Source of the DNA: Brevibacillus_H ginsengisoli
Lineage (GTDB): Bacteria; Bacillota; Bacilli; Brevibacillales; Brevibacillaceae
Assembly: GCF_050113715.1 (NCBI RefSeq)
Contig: NZ_JBNJQR010000001.1
Location: forward strand, 310,001-374,000
Length of the DNA stretch: 64,000 nt
Reading direction: 5' to 3'
Shown: piece by piece, positions 8,245-15,836 of the stretch
Layout of the letters: the number at the start of each line of letters is the position of its first letter
Position numbering within the stretch: position 1 is the stretch's first letter
Notes under the pieces: model-generated
The model's database searches: none
Told to the model about the DNA's origin: nothing
Seen by the model: only the letters and a program-made list of their open reading frames with translations
Translations under genes and position numbers: made by a program

Positions 8245-8979
8245 TTAGATGGTTCCGATTTCTACAGCTTCATGTTCCGTATTTTGCTGTTGCTTATACT
8301 CTTCACGAGACAGCTGCCATTGTTCACGGGCCATTTGAATCGTTCCTTGTTCAATGGTTCGATTCTTGGTGTCGACGCACTTGCCAAAGTAACGGACTGC
8401 CGTATCAAACTCGCCAATGCGGCGATTCAGCTCTCCAATCAAGTACAGAATGCGGGTTTCGGTCATTTCTTTTTCGCCTTTTACATAATCGCTGTGAATA
8501 AAGGATTCTTCGTACTCTTTCGCAGCAATGCGCATAAACCGCAATTCCTCGTCATGGCGTTCCTGAAAACGGTACAGCCAGGCCAGACGCAGGTATAGAC
8601 CCGCTTTGACGCTATGGGCTTCCTGTTTCAACTCGGCCGTATAGATGGCAAGCTTGTAACAAGCGATGGCCTCGATCATGTTGCGGGGATGACCAAACTC
8701 TTTGGCGGTCCATTTATCGTGGATATTTTCTTTGATACGTTTACTCGTCAGTTGTGAGAATACCGGCAAGAATTGGTCAGTGAAGGCATACCCGCAAGAC
8801 GGGCAAACTTGGACGGTATACAGGATAGGGTTGCTTAAGGTTTGTTTATAATATGTACAGAAATCACTGTCGCGCTTGACGGTGCTTTGCGAATTTCGAC
8901 GAACTTTTTTACTAGTGAAGGTGGCATGGCAGAATTGGCACTCGCAGTTTTTATCATATAAGTAGTCTAAATGTATCAT
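8245..8979 (-). CDS. DUF2225 family protein with zinc-ribbon N-terminus
   Basis: 244 aa from the ATG at 8979, which has GGAGG about 11 nt upstream; an upstream in-frame reading would add 19 residues that look non-coding. Two CxxC pairs near the N-terminus (CECQFC and CPSCGYAF) suggest a bound zinc. The C-terminal ~130 residues are helical with TPR-like phrasing (AIACYKLAIYTAEL, AGLYLRLAWLYRF, IGELNRRIGEFDTAVRYFGKCV). This is the DUF2225 architecture of Firmicutes, of unknown function. It is transcribed divergently from pheST. Confidence 0.8.
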   Translation of the reverse strand: MIHLDYLYDKNCECQFCHATFTSKKVRRNSQSTVKRDSDFCTYYKQTLSNPILYTVQVCPSCGYAFTDQFLPVFSQLTSKRIKENIHDKWTAKEFGHPRNMIEAIACYKLAIYTAELKQEAHSVKAGLYLRLAWLYRFQERHDEELRFMRIAAKEYEESFIHSDYVKGEKEMTETRILYLIGELNRRIGEFDTAVRYFGKCVDTKNRTIEQGTIQMAREQWQLSREEYKQQQNTEHEAVEIGTI

Positions 8980-9038
8980 GTATGTATCAGCCTCCAGTCC
9001 TAGAATACCAGAAAATAGTCCAATTGTACGGAACAAAT

Positions 9039-9067
9039 TTGCAACAATTTGCGGTTTGCGGTATAAT
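9039..9067 (+). promoter_or_regulatory. Promoter for the pheST leader
   Basis: TTGCAA (9039-9044), a 17-bp spacer and TATAAT (9062-9067). The T-box leader begins shortly after. Confidence 0.65.
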
Positions 9068-9094
9068 TTTTGAATAGATCAATATTGCGTGAAT

Positions 9095-9315
9095 GCGATG
9101 ATAGAGACCAGTACATAAGCGCGTAAGCTTGCAGGGAGGAATTGCCACCGACTGAAAGCAATTCTAGCCGTACACTTATGGAATTCCCTCTTGAGCAGAC
9201 CTCTGAAACCTTTTTTTAGGAATGAAGTAGGAGAGTGCCGGTTCATCCCGTTACAGATGATACAAGTGAGGCTAGACGTCTGTCTTTTGCCTAATCAGGG
9301 TGGTACCGCGAGAAT
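9095..9315 (+). ncRNA. T-box leader of pheST
   Basis: The gap between the DUF2225 gene and pheS is a T-box riboswitch that senses uncharged tRNA-Phe. The canonical T-box AGGGTGGTACCGCG is at 9297-9310. Stem I has the AGTA motif after AGAGACC (from about 9103). CATAAG pairs with CTTATG, leaving a specifier loop that starts GAATTCCCTC. The codon TTC at 9184-9186 fits phenylalanine, in agreement with the downstream genes. Uncharged tRNA-Phe should pair with the T-box and prevent the terminator at 9316. Confidence 0.9.
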
Positions 9316-9344
9316 AACTCGTCCCTTTGTGGACGGGTTTTTTT
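9316..9344 (+). terminator. T-box-controlled terminator
   Basis: AACTCGTCC pairs with GGACGGGTT across a short loop and is followed by a T run. Its 5' arm lies just after the T-box bases, as expected for the regulated terminator. Confidence 0.85.
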
Positions 9345-9410
9345 ATTTGTCTTCATGAGAGTGAAGCTTACAGTTAACAGGTTTCCAATCTAAAAAAAGG
9401 AGCGATTCAT

Positions 9411-10445
9411 GTGCAAAAAAGGCTACAAGAAATGAAAGAAGCGGCACTTTCGCAGCTTACAGATGTAAACGACGCGCAGCAGCTTCAAGATCTCAAAGTA
9501 AAATACCTCGGGAAAAAAGGGGAATTGACCGAGATTCTCCGCGGAATGGGCAGCCTTACACCGGAAGAGCGACCAGTTGTGGGTCAAATCGTCAATGAAG
9601 TGCGCGCTGCGATTGAAGAAGCGTTTGGCGCGAAGCAAGGGGAATTCGAGAAAGCGGAAGTAGCGCGTAAACTGGCGTCTCAACAAATTGATGTGACCCT
9701 GCCAGGACGTCATGTGCCAACTGGAACCATGCACCCGTTGACTCGCATTATTGAAGAACTGGAAGATATTTTTATCGGAATGGGCTTCGAGGTTGCCGAG
9801 GGACCAGAAGTGGAGATGGATTACTTCAACTTCGAAATGCTGAACCTGCCGAAGGATCACCCTGCCCGCGACATGCAGGATTCCTTTTACGTAACCGATG
9901 AAATTCTGATGCGTACCCATACATCTCCTGTGCAAGCGCGTACCATGCTGGCTAAACAAGGCGAAACCCCAGTTAAAATCATCTGCCCTGGAAAAGTGTA
10001 CCGTCGCGATGATGACGATGCGACTCACTCCCACCAGTTCACCCAAATTGAGGGTCTTGTCATCGGCAAAGGCATCGGCATGAGCGATCTGAAAGGGACT
10101 TTGCTTACATTTGCCCGTCAAATGTTCGGCGAAAACCAACAAATTCGTCTGCGCCCAAGCTTCTTCCCATTCACCGAGCCAAGCGCAGAGGTAGATATTC
10201 AGTGTGTCATGTGTCATGGAGAAGGCTGCCGTACCTGTAAGCAAACAGGCTGGATCGAGATTCTGGGTTCCGGAATGGTTCACCCTCGCGTACTGGAGAT
10301 GGCCGGCTATGATCCAAATGAAGTGAGCGGATTCGCTTTTGGTATGGGAGTCGAGCGGATTGCCATGCTGAAGTACGGAATTGAAGATATTCGTCATTTC
10401 TACACCAACGATGTGCGTTTCTTACGCCAATTCAATCGGAGATAA
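9411..10445 (+). CDS. pheS: Phenylalanine-tRNA ligase alpha subunit
   Basis: 344 aa, normal length, with a GTG start behind AAAGGAG. It charges tRNA-Phe as an (alpha-beta)2 tetramer. An N-terminal coiled coil of about 85 residues is followed by a class II catalytic domain: HPLTRIIEELEDIFIGMGFEV (motif 1), MLNLPKDHPARDMQDSFYV, CPGKVYRRDDDDATHSHQF (motif 2) and FGMGVERIAMLKYGIEDIR (motif 3). A Cys cluster, CVMCHGEGCRTC, near 263-274 is usual for Firmicute PheS. It is cotranscribed with pheT after a 15-nt gap and controlled by the T-box leader. Confidence 0.98.
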   Translation: MQKRLQEMKEAALSQLTDVNDAQQLQDLKVKYLGKKGELTEILRGMGSLTPEERPVVGQIVNEVRAAIEEAFGAKQGEFEKAEVARKLASQQIDVTLPGRHVPTGTMHPLTRIIEELEDIFIGMGFEVAEGPEVEMDYFNFEMLNLPKDHPARDMQDSFYVTDEILMRTHTSPVQARTMLAKQGETPVKIICPGKVYRRDDDDATHSHQFTQIEGLVIGKGIGMSDLKGTLLTFARQMFGENQQIRLRPSFFPFTEPSAEVDIQCVMCHGEGCRTCKQTGWIEILGSGMVHPRVLEMAGYDPNEVSGFAFGMGVERIAMLKYGIEDIRHFYTNDVRFLRQFNRR

Positions 10446-10460
10446 GGAGGAGTCATACAG

Positions 10461-12884
10461 ATGAAGGTTTCATATCATTGGCTTTCGGAGTACGTTGATT
10501 TAACAGGGATTACCCCGCATGAGTTAGCGGAGAAGTTGACCCGATCAGGAATTGAAGTGGAGACCGTTGAATCTCGCAATGCGGGTGTCTCCAAAATAGT
10601 GGTGGGATATGTCAAGGAACGTTCCAAACACCCTGACGCGGATCGTCTTAGCGTATGTATCATTGACGCAGGTCAAGAAGAAGACCTGCAAATCGTCTGT
10701 GGCGCGCAAAACGTGGCTCAAGGCCAAAAGGTGCCAGTCGCGATGATCGGAGCGAAGCTTCCAGGCGATTTCAACATCAAGCGCTCCAAGCTTCGTGGCG
10801 TAGAGTCCCAAGGGATGATTTGCTCAGCAAAGGAATTGGGTCTTAATGATAAGCTGCTCGGCAAAGACCAACAGGAAGGCATTCTCGTTTTGCCGGAAGA
10901 CGCTGAAATTGGTATGGACGCCGTAGCGTATCTGGGTATGGATGACTATGTGCTGGAACTGGGTCTTACCCCGAACCGTTCGGATTGCTTGAGCATGTTG
11001 GGTGTGGCGTATGAAGTTGCGGCGATTCTTGGCCGAGAAGTCATTTTTCCAAAAGTGGAGCTTGTAGAGAACGGGGAAGCAAATCCGGTTCAAGTCACCA
11101 TCGAAGCGCCAGAACACTGCTATCAGTATGCGGGTCGTCATTTTACCAATGTGAAAATCGGCACTTCTCCGCAATGGCTGAAGAACCGACTGATGGCTGC
11201 TGGCGTACGTCCGATTAACAATGTGGTGGACATCACCAACTACGTGATGCTTGAGTATGGTCAACCGTTGCACGCTTTTGATGCGACGAAGGTTCAAGAT
11301 CGTTCGATTGTCGTTCGTTTGGCTTCTGACGGTGAGAAGCTGGTTACGCTTGATGATCAGGAACGTGAATTGGATGCTCAAACGCTTGTGATTGCTGACC
11401 CAGCCAAAGGTCTAGCGATTGCTGGGATCATGGGAGGCGCTAATTCCGAGATTACAGATGGCACTTCTGAAATCATTCTGGAGTCCGCTTATTTCACTCC
11501 TCAATCCATTCGTCGTTCTGCTCGTAATCTGCAAATGCGTACGGAAGGCTGCGCTCGTTGGGAAAAAGGTGTGGACCAATCCCGTGTTACGCCGGCAGGT
11601 GAACGCGCGGCCGCACTGATCCAACAATTAGCAGGGGCGACTGTATCCAAAGGAATTGCCAGCGCCAAAGTTCAGGAAAAACAACCTGTGACCGTCAATT
11701 TAAGCATAGAGAAATGCAACTTGCATCTGGGTACCGCGCTTACTGTTCAGGAAATTTCTTCAATCTTTGACCGTTTGGGTTTTGCGTATCAGTTGGATAA
11801 CAACACATGGCATGTAACCGTTCCGACTCGTCGTGGAGATATTACGTTGCCAGAAGATTTGATTGAAGAAGTGGCCCGCTTGTATGGCTATGATAATATT
11901 CCAACGACTCTCCCAGGTGGGGAAACCACACAAGGCAGCCTTACCCGTGATCAATCCATCCGTCGTTCGATTCGTCACTTCTTGATTGGTTTGGGATTGC
12001 AAGAAGCGGTTTCTTACTCACTGGTTGATCCTGCTCACACCAACGATGTAGCTGGACTGCACCAAGGGAATATGCGTGAGATTGCTCTCGCCATGCCGAT
12101 GAGTGAAGAACACAGCGTGCTTAGAACCAACCTGCTGCCAAGTCTGTTGAATGTGGCGACTTATAACAAAAATCGCCAAAACCATGACCTGGCTCTGTTC
12201 GAAGTAGGGAATGTATTCCTGAGCGAAGAAGAGAAGCTGACTAAGCTGCCGGAAGAGAAATACTATCTGGCTGCGTTGATCAGCGGAAACTGGGCGCATC
12301 AGAACTGGATGGGCGTGAAACAACCAGTTGATTTCTATCTTTTGAAGGGAATTCTTGAAGCGCTGCTGAACCGCTTGGGAGTGGGTGCCGGATCGTTTGA
12401 GGCAACAACGGAGCGCGTAGGAATGCACCCAGGGCGTACCGCCAATGTGCTTGTGAATGGCGAAGTGATTGGCTACATCGGTCAATTACATCCAACCGTT
12501 GAGAGCAGCTATGATCTGGATGAAACCTTTGTATTCCAGTTGGATGCATCCAAGCTCTACGCGTACGCGGCTGATCTCGAATTGTACTCCCCATTGCCGA
12601 AGTTCCCAGCGATCACGCGTGACCTGGCGTTCGTGGTAGACCGCTCTGTACCGGCTTCTACCTTGACCACCTTGATCCGCGAGCAAGCTGGAGAGTTATT
12701 GGAATCCCTGACCTTGTTCGATGTGTATATGGGTGAGCGAATTGCTTCCGACAAGAAGAGCATGGCCTTCTCCCTCGTGTTCCGCAACCAGGAGCGCACC
12801 TTGCAAGACGAAGAAGTGCAGCAAGCTACGGCTCGTGTGGTGCAAGCACTTGCTGAACAGACAGGCGCTGAGCTGCGCGGATAA
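10461..12884 (+). CDS. pheT: Phenylalanine-tRNA ligase beta subunit
   Basis: 807 aa, full length. Domains in order: EMAP-type tRNA-binding domain at about 40-150 (VVGYVKERSKHPDADRLSVC, VCGAQNV); B3/B4 editing domain at about 210-390 (NVVDITNYVMLEYGQPLHAFDA, IMGGANSEITD); B5 domain at about 405-475; catalytic-like core; and an anticodon-binding FDX-ACB domain over the last ~95 residues (YSPLPKFPAITRDLAFVVD). The start follows AAGGAGG. In B. subtilis rnhC follows, but here a terminator and repeat copy C come next. Confidence 0.98.
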   Translation: MKVSYHWLSEYVDLTGITPHELAEKLTRSGIEVETVESRNAGVSKIVVGYVKERSKHPDADRLSVCIIDAGQEEDLQIVCGAQNVAQGQKVPVAMIGAKLPGDFNIKRSKLRGVESQGMICSAKELGLNDKLLGKDQQEGILVLPEDAEIGMDAVAYLGMDDYVLELGLTPNRSDCLSMLGVAYEVAAILGREVIFPKVELVENGEANPVQVTIEAPEHCYQYAGRHFTNVKIGTSPQWLKNRLMAAGVRPINNVVDITNYVMLEYGQPLHAFDATKVQDRSIVVRLASDGEKLVTLDDQERELDAQTLVIADPAKGLAIAGIMGGANSEITDGTSEIILESAYFTPQSIRRSARNLQMRTEGCARWEKGVDQSRVTPAGERAAALIQQLAGATVSKGIASAKVQEKQPVTVNLSIEKCNLHLGTALTVQEISSIFDRLGFAYQLDNNTWHVTVPTRRGDITLPEDLIEEVARLYGYDNIPTTLPGGETTQGSLTRDQSIRRSIRHFLIGLGLQEAVSYSLVDPAHTNDVAGLHQGNMREIALAMPMSEEHSVLRTNLLPSLLNVATYNKNRQNHDLALFEVGNVFLSEEEKLTKLPEEKYYLAALISGNWAHQNWMGVKQPVDFYLLKGILEALLNRLGVGAGSFEATTERVGMHPGRTANVLVNGEVIGYIGQLHPTVESSYDLDETFVFQLDASKLYAYAADLELYSPLPKFPAITRDLAFVVDRSVPASTLTTLIREQAGELLESLTLFDVYMGERIASDKKSMAFSLVFRNQERTLQDEEVQQATARVVQALAEQTGAELRG

Positions 12885-12930
12885 GGCTTCGTTCGATGTA
12901 AGATTTCGCTTGAAATAAAGACTTAACACA

Positions 12931-12964
12931 ACAAAGGCCTCCGAGTTTCTGGGGGTCTTTGTTT
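12931..12964 (+). terminator. Intrinsic terminator of pheST
   Basis: ACAAAGGCCTCC pairs with GGGGGTCTTTGT, allowing a G-U pair and one mismatch, followed by T residues. Repeat copy C begins 8 bp later. Confidence 0.75.
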
Positions 12965-12971
12965 ACATCTA

Positions 12972-13133
12972 GGAAAGTTTAATTACTTTACCATTGTAAA
13001 GTGATTAAATTTTCCTTTCGTTTGCGTAAGCCCCCTAAAGAAAAGATTTCGTCCGCTTGAATCTCATTTTAAGCGGACAGCAGATGCTACAAGCGAGCTT
13101 AAACAGAGTGAAAGGGACGAAGTCTTTTCTTAG
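12972..13133 (+). repeat. Structured intergenic repeat, copy C (short form)
   Basis: This is the compact version of the family. Hairpin I is 12972-13015 (44 nt; GGAAAGTTTAAT with ATTAAATTTTCC, inner CTTTAC/GTAAAG). GCGTAAGCC follows, then the long stem CTAAAGAAAAGATTTCGTCC (13035-13054) with GGGACGAAGTCTTTTCTTAG (13114-13133). Inside, CTCATTTTAAGC pairs imperfectly with GCTTAAACAGAG, so the 100-nt second half folds as a single long hairpin. It lacks the GAGTCG module seen in copies A and B. The remaining bases up to zapA (13134-13234) show only a weak promoter-like TTGACG-N17-TAACCT. Confidence 0.85.
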
Positions 13134-13234
13134 TTTCGTCAAAGTTTTGAATAGGAAATTCTTGACGTATGATGTCATTTTAAGTAACCTAAAAAAGAAT
13201 ACTTAAGCAACAAAGTATCAAGGAGGAAGCCATA

Positions 13235-13504
13235 GTGCAAGGTGACGGGAAGAATCGCCTCGTAGTTGATATATACGGCCAACAGTATCGGCTTAGTGGT
13301 AAAGCAAGCGTCAACCACATGCGCATGGTGGCAGGTTACGTAGACGATAAAATGAATGAGATCGGTCAAGGAAACACTCGATTGGATACAGCCAAGATTG
13401 CCGTACTTGCTGCGGTGAACATTACCGACGAGTATTTTCGACTGCGTCAAGAATATGAGGAATTACTGAAGATTTTACAAGAGGATGCCAAAACCAAAGC
13501 GTGA
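13235..13504 (+). CDS. zapA: Cell division protein ZapA
   Basis: 89 aa with a GTG start behind AAGGAGG. ZapA bundles FtsZ filaments at midcell. The N-terminal domain matches the family (RLVVDIYGQQYRLSGKAS, HMRMVAGYVDDKMNEI) and the C-terminal half is a predicted coiled coil (ITDEYFRLRQEYEELLKIL). The position after pheT agrees with Bacillus synteny, except that rnhC is missing before it and cvpA-polX after it. Confidence 0.9.
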   Translation: MQGDGKNRLVVDIYGQQYRLSGKASVNHMRMVAGYVDDKMNEIGQGNTRLDTAKIAVLAAVNITDEYFRLRQEYEELLKILQEDAKTKA

Positions 13505-13519
13505 ATTGATACGACATAC

Positions 13520-13557
13520 AAAAGTCTTCCATCGTAACGGATGTGAAGGCTTTTTTA
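13520..13557 (+). terminator. Intrinsic terminator after zapA
   Basis: AAAGTCTTCCATC pairs imperfectly with GATGTGAAGGCTTT, followed by a T-rich run. Confidence 0.75.
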
Positions 13558-13654
13558 TTTTCTCATTACAGGTTTGAAGCGTGCGTCTTCAACCCGAAGT
13601 CAGTATAATGGGAAGATATGAGATCATCGTGCACATAAAGGGGGACGTGAGGGT

Positions 13655-14533
13655 ATGACTGCAACAACCAGAGATCAACAAATAGAAGCGGCCAGAAGCT
13701 TAACGCTACCTGAAAAGGATCAAAAATTAGGGCGGATTTTACGCGAAATGGATAGAGTTTTGATTGCCTTTTCAGGCGGTGTGGATAGTACGTTTCTCTT
13801 GGCGAGAGCGGTTCAAGAGCTGGGAGATCGGGCGATTGCCGTAACGGCGGCATCAGAGACGTTCCCAACGCGGGAATTTGAAGCAGCGAAGCATCTGGCG
13901 AAGCAGATCAAGGCGAAATGGTTTGCGACAGAGATTCGCGAGATGGAGAACCCCAACTTTGTTTCCAATCCGACGAACCGATGCTTTTACTGTAAAGACG
14001 GATTATATGAACACTTAGGAGAAATGGCTCTGCATAATGACTGGAATGCTGTCCTCTGTGATGGAGCTAACATGGATGATTTAGGAGATTATCGCCCGGG
14101 ACGTATGGCTGCTCAGGAGCGTGGTGTACGCAGTCCTTTGCAAGAAGCGGGGCTCTTTAAGGAGGAGCTTCGCCAGCTGTCCAAAGAACTTGGGCTGCCA
14201 ACGTGGAATAAGCCTTCCTTTGCCTGTCTCTCTTCCAGAATCCCGTATGGATCACCGATTACCTTGGAGAAAATTGATCAAGTCGACAAAGCGGAAGGCT
14301 TCCTGATGAGTTTAGGCTTCTATCAAATTCGCGTCCGTCATCATGATCAGATCGCCCGAATCGAGGTCATGCCGGATGACTTCTCTCGGGTTTTGGAGAA
14401 TCACAGCAAGATTGCCCAGGCCTTGCAAGAGATTGGCTTTACCTATGTCACGCTTGACCTCGGCGGATATCAAACAGGCAGTATGAATGCGGTGCTGGGT
14501 GCTGCTGAGAAGGAGACATACGGTGGAGCTTAA
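13655..14533 (+). CDS. larE: LarE-family sulfur transferase, three-cysteine type
   Basis: 292 aa. LarE activates the carboxylated nicotinic acid mononucleotide made by LarB and adds sulfur, a step to the nickel-pincer nucleotide cofactor. The PP-loop is FSGGVDSTFLL at 39-49, binding ATP. Three cysteines stand out: C110 and C113 in NRCFYCKDGLY, and C191 in FACLSSRIPYG, the position of the sacrificial cysteine in Lactobacillus LarE. A three-Cys set is the mark of LarE proteins that carry a [4Fe-4S] cluster instead of sacrificing a cysteine. The 3' end overlaps larB by 11 bp. A TATAAT at 13604 lacks a good -35. Confidence 0.9.
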   Translation: MTATTRDQQIEAARSLTLPEKDQKLGRILREMDRVLIAFSGGVDSTFLLARAVQELGDRAIAVTAASETFPTREFEAAKHLAKQIKAKWFATEIREMENPNFVSNPTNRCFYCKDGLYEHLGEMALHNDWNAVLCDGANMDDLGDYRPGRMAAQERGVRSPLQEAGLFKEELRQLSKELGLPTWNKPSFACLSSRIPYGSPITLEKIDQVDKAEGFLMSLGFYQIRVRHHDQIARIEVMPDDFSRVLENHSKIAQALQEIGFTYVTLDLGGYQTGSMNAVLGAAEKETYGGA

Positions 14534-15272
14534 GACCATTCTTGAACAAGTGCAAGCTGGAACGATCAGCGTAGAACAGGCACAAAGAATATTGGGCTCT
14601 TCGGCGTGTCTGGATTATGCACATCTAGATTTTGATCGGGAGAGGCGAACAGGTTTTCCTGAAGTGATCTATGCAGAGGGCAAGTCAACGGAACAGTTGC
14701 TTGGCATATTTCGCGCCCTGCAAATGCGGCAAACCACTGTACTCGCCACCAGAGTGTCCAAGGAACAAGCAGAGGCTTTACTCCAAGAGGGGATCGATTT
14801 TACGTATCATGAAGACGCGAGAGTCGCCATATGGAGCAAGGAGCCGCTCCAACCTGTGCGCCAAGGCTACGTGGCAATTGTAGCAGCTGGTACTTCTGAT
14901 TGGCAGGTGGCTCAGGAAGCTGCCTGGACTGTTCGTTGCATGGGAAGTGAAGCTCGCGTCATTGTGGATGTGGGGGTAGCGGGAATTCATCGATTGTTTA
15001 GCCGACTGGAGGAGATCAGGGCTGCCGCCGTCATCATTACGGTTGCCGGTATGGAGGGTGCGCTTGCGAGTGTGGTCGCCGGCTTGGTTGATAAACCTGT
15101 CATTGCAGTTCCAACCAGTGTCGGTTATGGAGCCAATTTCAAGGGAGTATCCGCCCTTTTAACCATGCTGAACTCTTGCGCAAATGGAATTGCCGTTGTA
15201 AATATTGATAACGGATTTGGAGCCGGCTATATGGCAGGCCTCATTCACCGCCAAATTGAATCACAAGCCTAA
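14523..15272 (+). CDS. larB: LarB, nickel-pincer cofactor biosynthesis protein
   Basis: 249 aa from a GTG at 14523 with AAGGAG about 8 nt upstream; a reading from further upstream would extend into larE. LarB carboxylates nicotinic acid adenine dinucleotide and hydrolyses it to the mononucleotide. The C-terminal ~130 residues are the PurE/AIR-carboxylase-like domain (VAIVAAGTSDWQVAQEAAWT, GVAGIHR, VTVAGMEGALASVVAGLVD, VIAVPTSVGYG). Translational coupling to larE is likely. Neither larC (nickel insertion) nor larA is in the window, so the pathway must be completed elsewhere. Confidence 0.92.
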   Translation: MELKTILEQVQAGTISVEQAQRILGSSACLDYAHLDFDRERRTGFPEVIYAEGKSTEQLLGIFRALQMRQTTVLATRVSKEQAEALLQEGIDFTYHEDARVAIWSKEPLQPVRQGYVAIVAAGTSDWQVAQEAAWTVRCMGSEARVIVDVGVAGIHRLFSRLEEIRAAAVIITVAGMEGALASVVAGLVDKPVIAVPTSVGYGANFKGVSALLTMLNSCANGIAVVNIDNGFGAGYMAGLIHRQIESQA

Positions 15273-15338
15273 ACAAAAACCAGTCGAACACTTTCGAGGT
15301 CACTTCAGATCTCTTAAGTGTTATAGACTGGTTTTTGT
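15273..15338. terminator. Long bidirectional terminator
   Basis: ACAAAAACCAGTC (15273-15285) is the exact reverse complement of GACTGGTTTTTGT (15326-15338). An inner AACACTT/AAGTGTT extends the stem. It separates larB from the convergent holin-like gene. Confidence 0.85.
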
Positions 15339-15350
15339 TCAATTTAGTCA

Positions 15351-15725
15351 TTAAGTTTCCTGTCTGTTTCCAGCATCTCCATTACGGATGTCCATATGAG
15401 TTTTGATTGGAATGAACAAGTCAACGATCCCAATCACTAAAGAAGCGAGCAAGGCGCCAAGAACGGTTACGCGGAACCCGGAGACAATAAATTGTGTTAG
15501 GTAGATGACCAAGGCACTAACCAGGAATCCGACAATTCCGCGGTTATAAGGAGAGAGGCGGTGTCCAAGCATGGCTTCAATTGCCCATCCAATCACCGCG
15601 ATTACAACAGCCGCGAATAAGGCCGTCCAGAAACTGCTTACCGAAAAGCCGGGAACTAACCACCCAACTACCATTAATACAATCGCAGCTACAACAAAGC
15701 GAATGACGTGTCTTACAATTGTCAT
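15351..15725 (-). CDS. Phage-holin-family (YvlD-like) membrane protein
   Basis: 124 aa behind AAAGGAGA. Four hydrophobic segments fill residues 5-105 (VIRFVVAAIVLMVVGWLVPG, FWTALFAAVVIAVIGWAIE, VGFLVSALVIYLTQFIV, LGALLASLVIGIVDLFI), followed by a charged tail. This is the four-TM holin-superfamily IV / YvlD pattern, common in Bacillales chromosomes outside prophages. A lytic role is not implied: no endolysin or phage gene lies nearby. The gene is transcribed away from mutS2. Confidence 0.75.
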   Translation of the reverse strand: MTIVRHVIRFVVAAIVLMVVGWLVPGFSVSSFWTALFAAVVIAVIGWAIEAMLGHRLSPYNRGIVGFLVSALVIYLTQFIVSGFRVTVLGALLASLVIGIVDLFIPIKTHMDIRNGDAGNRQET

Positions 15726-15836
15726 GTTGAAATTCTCCTTTCATTGAGGTAGCTTGGTTTCATTGTGCCTAACTCTGCATGAGAGTATACATCGTGTTAT
15801 AATAAGGAAATGAACTTCAGAAGGAGGCTTCTTTTA

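Noticed and set aside
9423..10397. A long minus-strand frame (324 codons) opposite pheS
   Set aside because: Mirror reading of pheS, which has all class II synthetase motifs; no ribosome site or family.
4502..13133. The repeats as CRISPR arrays or insertion sequences
   Set aside because: There are no regularly spaced short repeats and spacers, and no transposase frame in any copy.
15351..15725. Holin-like gene as a sign of a prophage
   Set aside because: No endolysin, portal, terminase or integrase genes are near. This four-helix family is common on Bacillales chromosomes.
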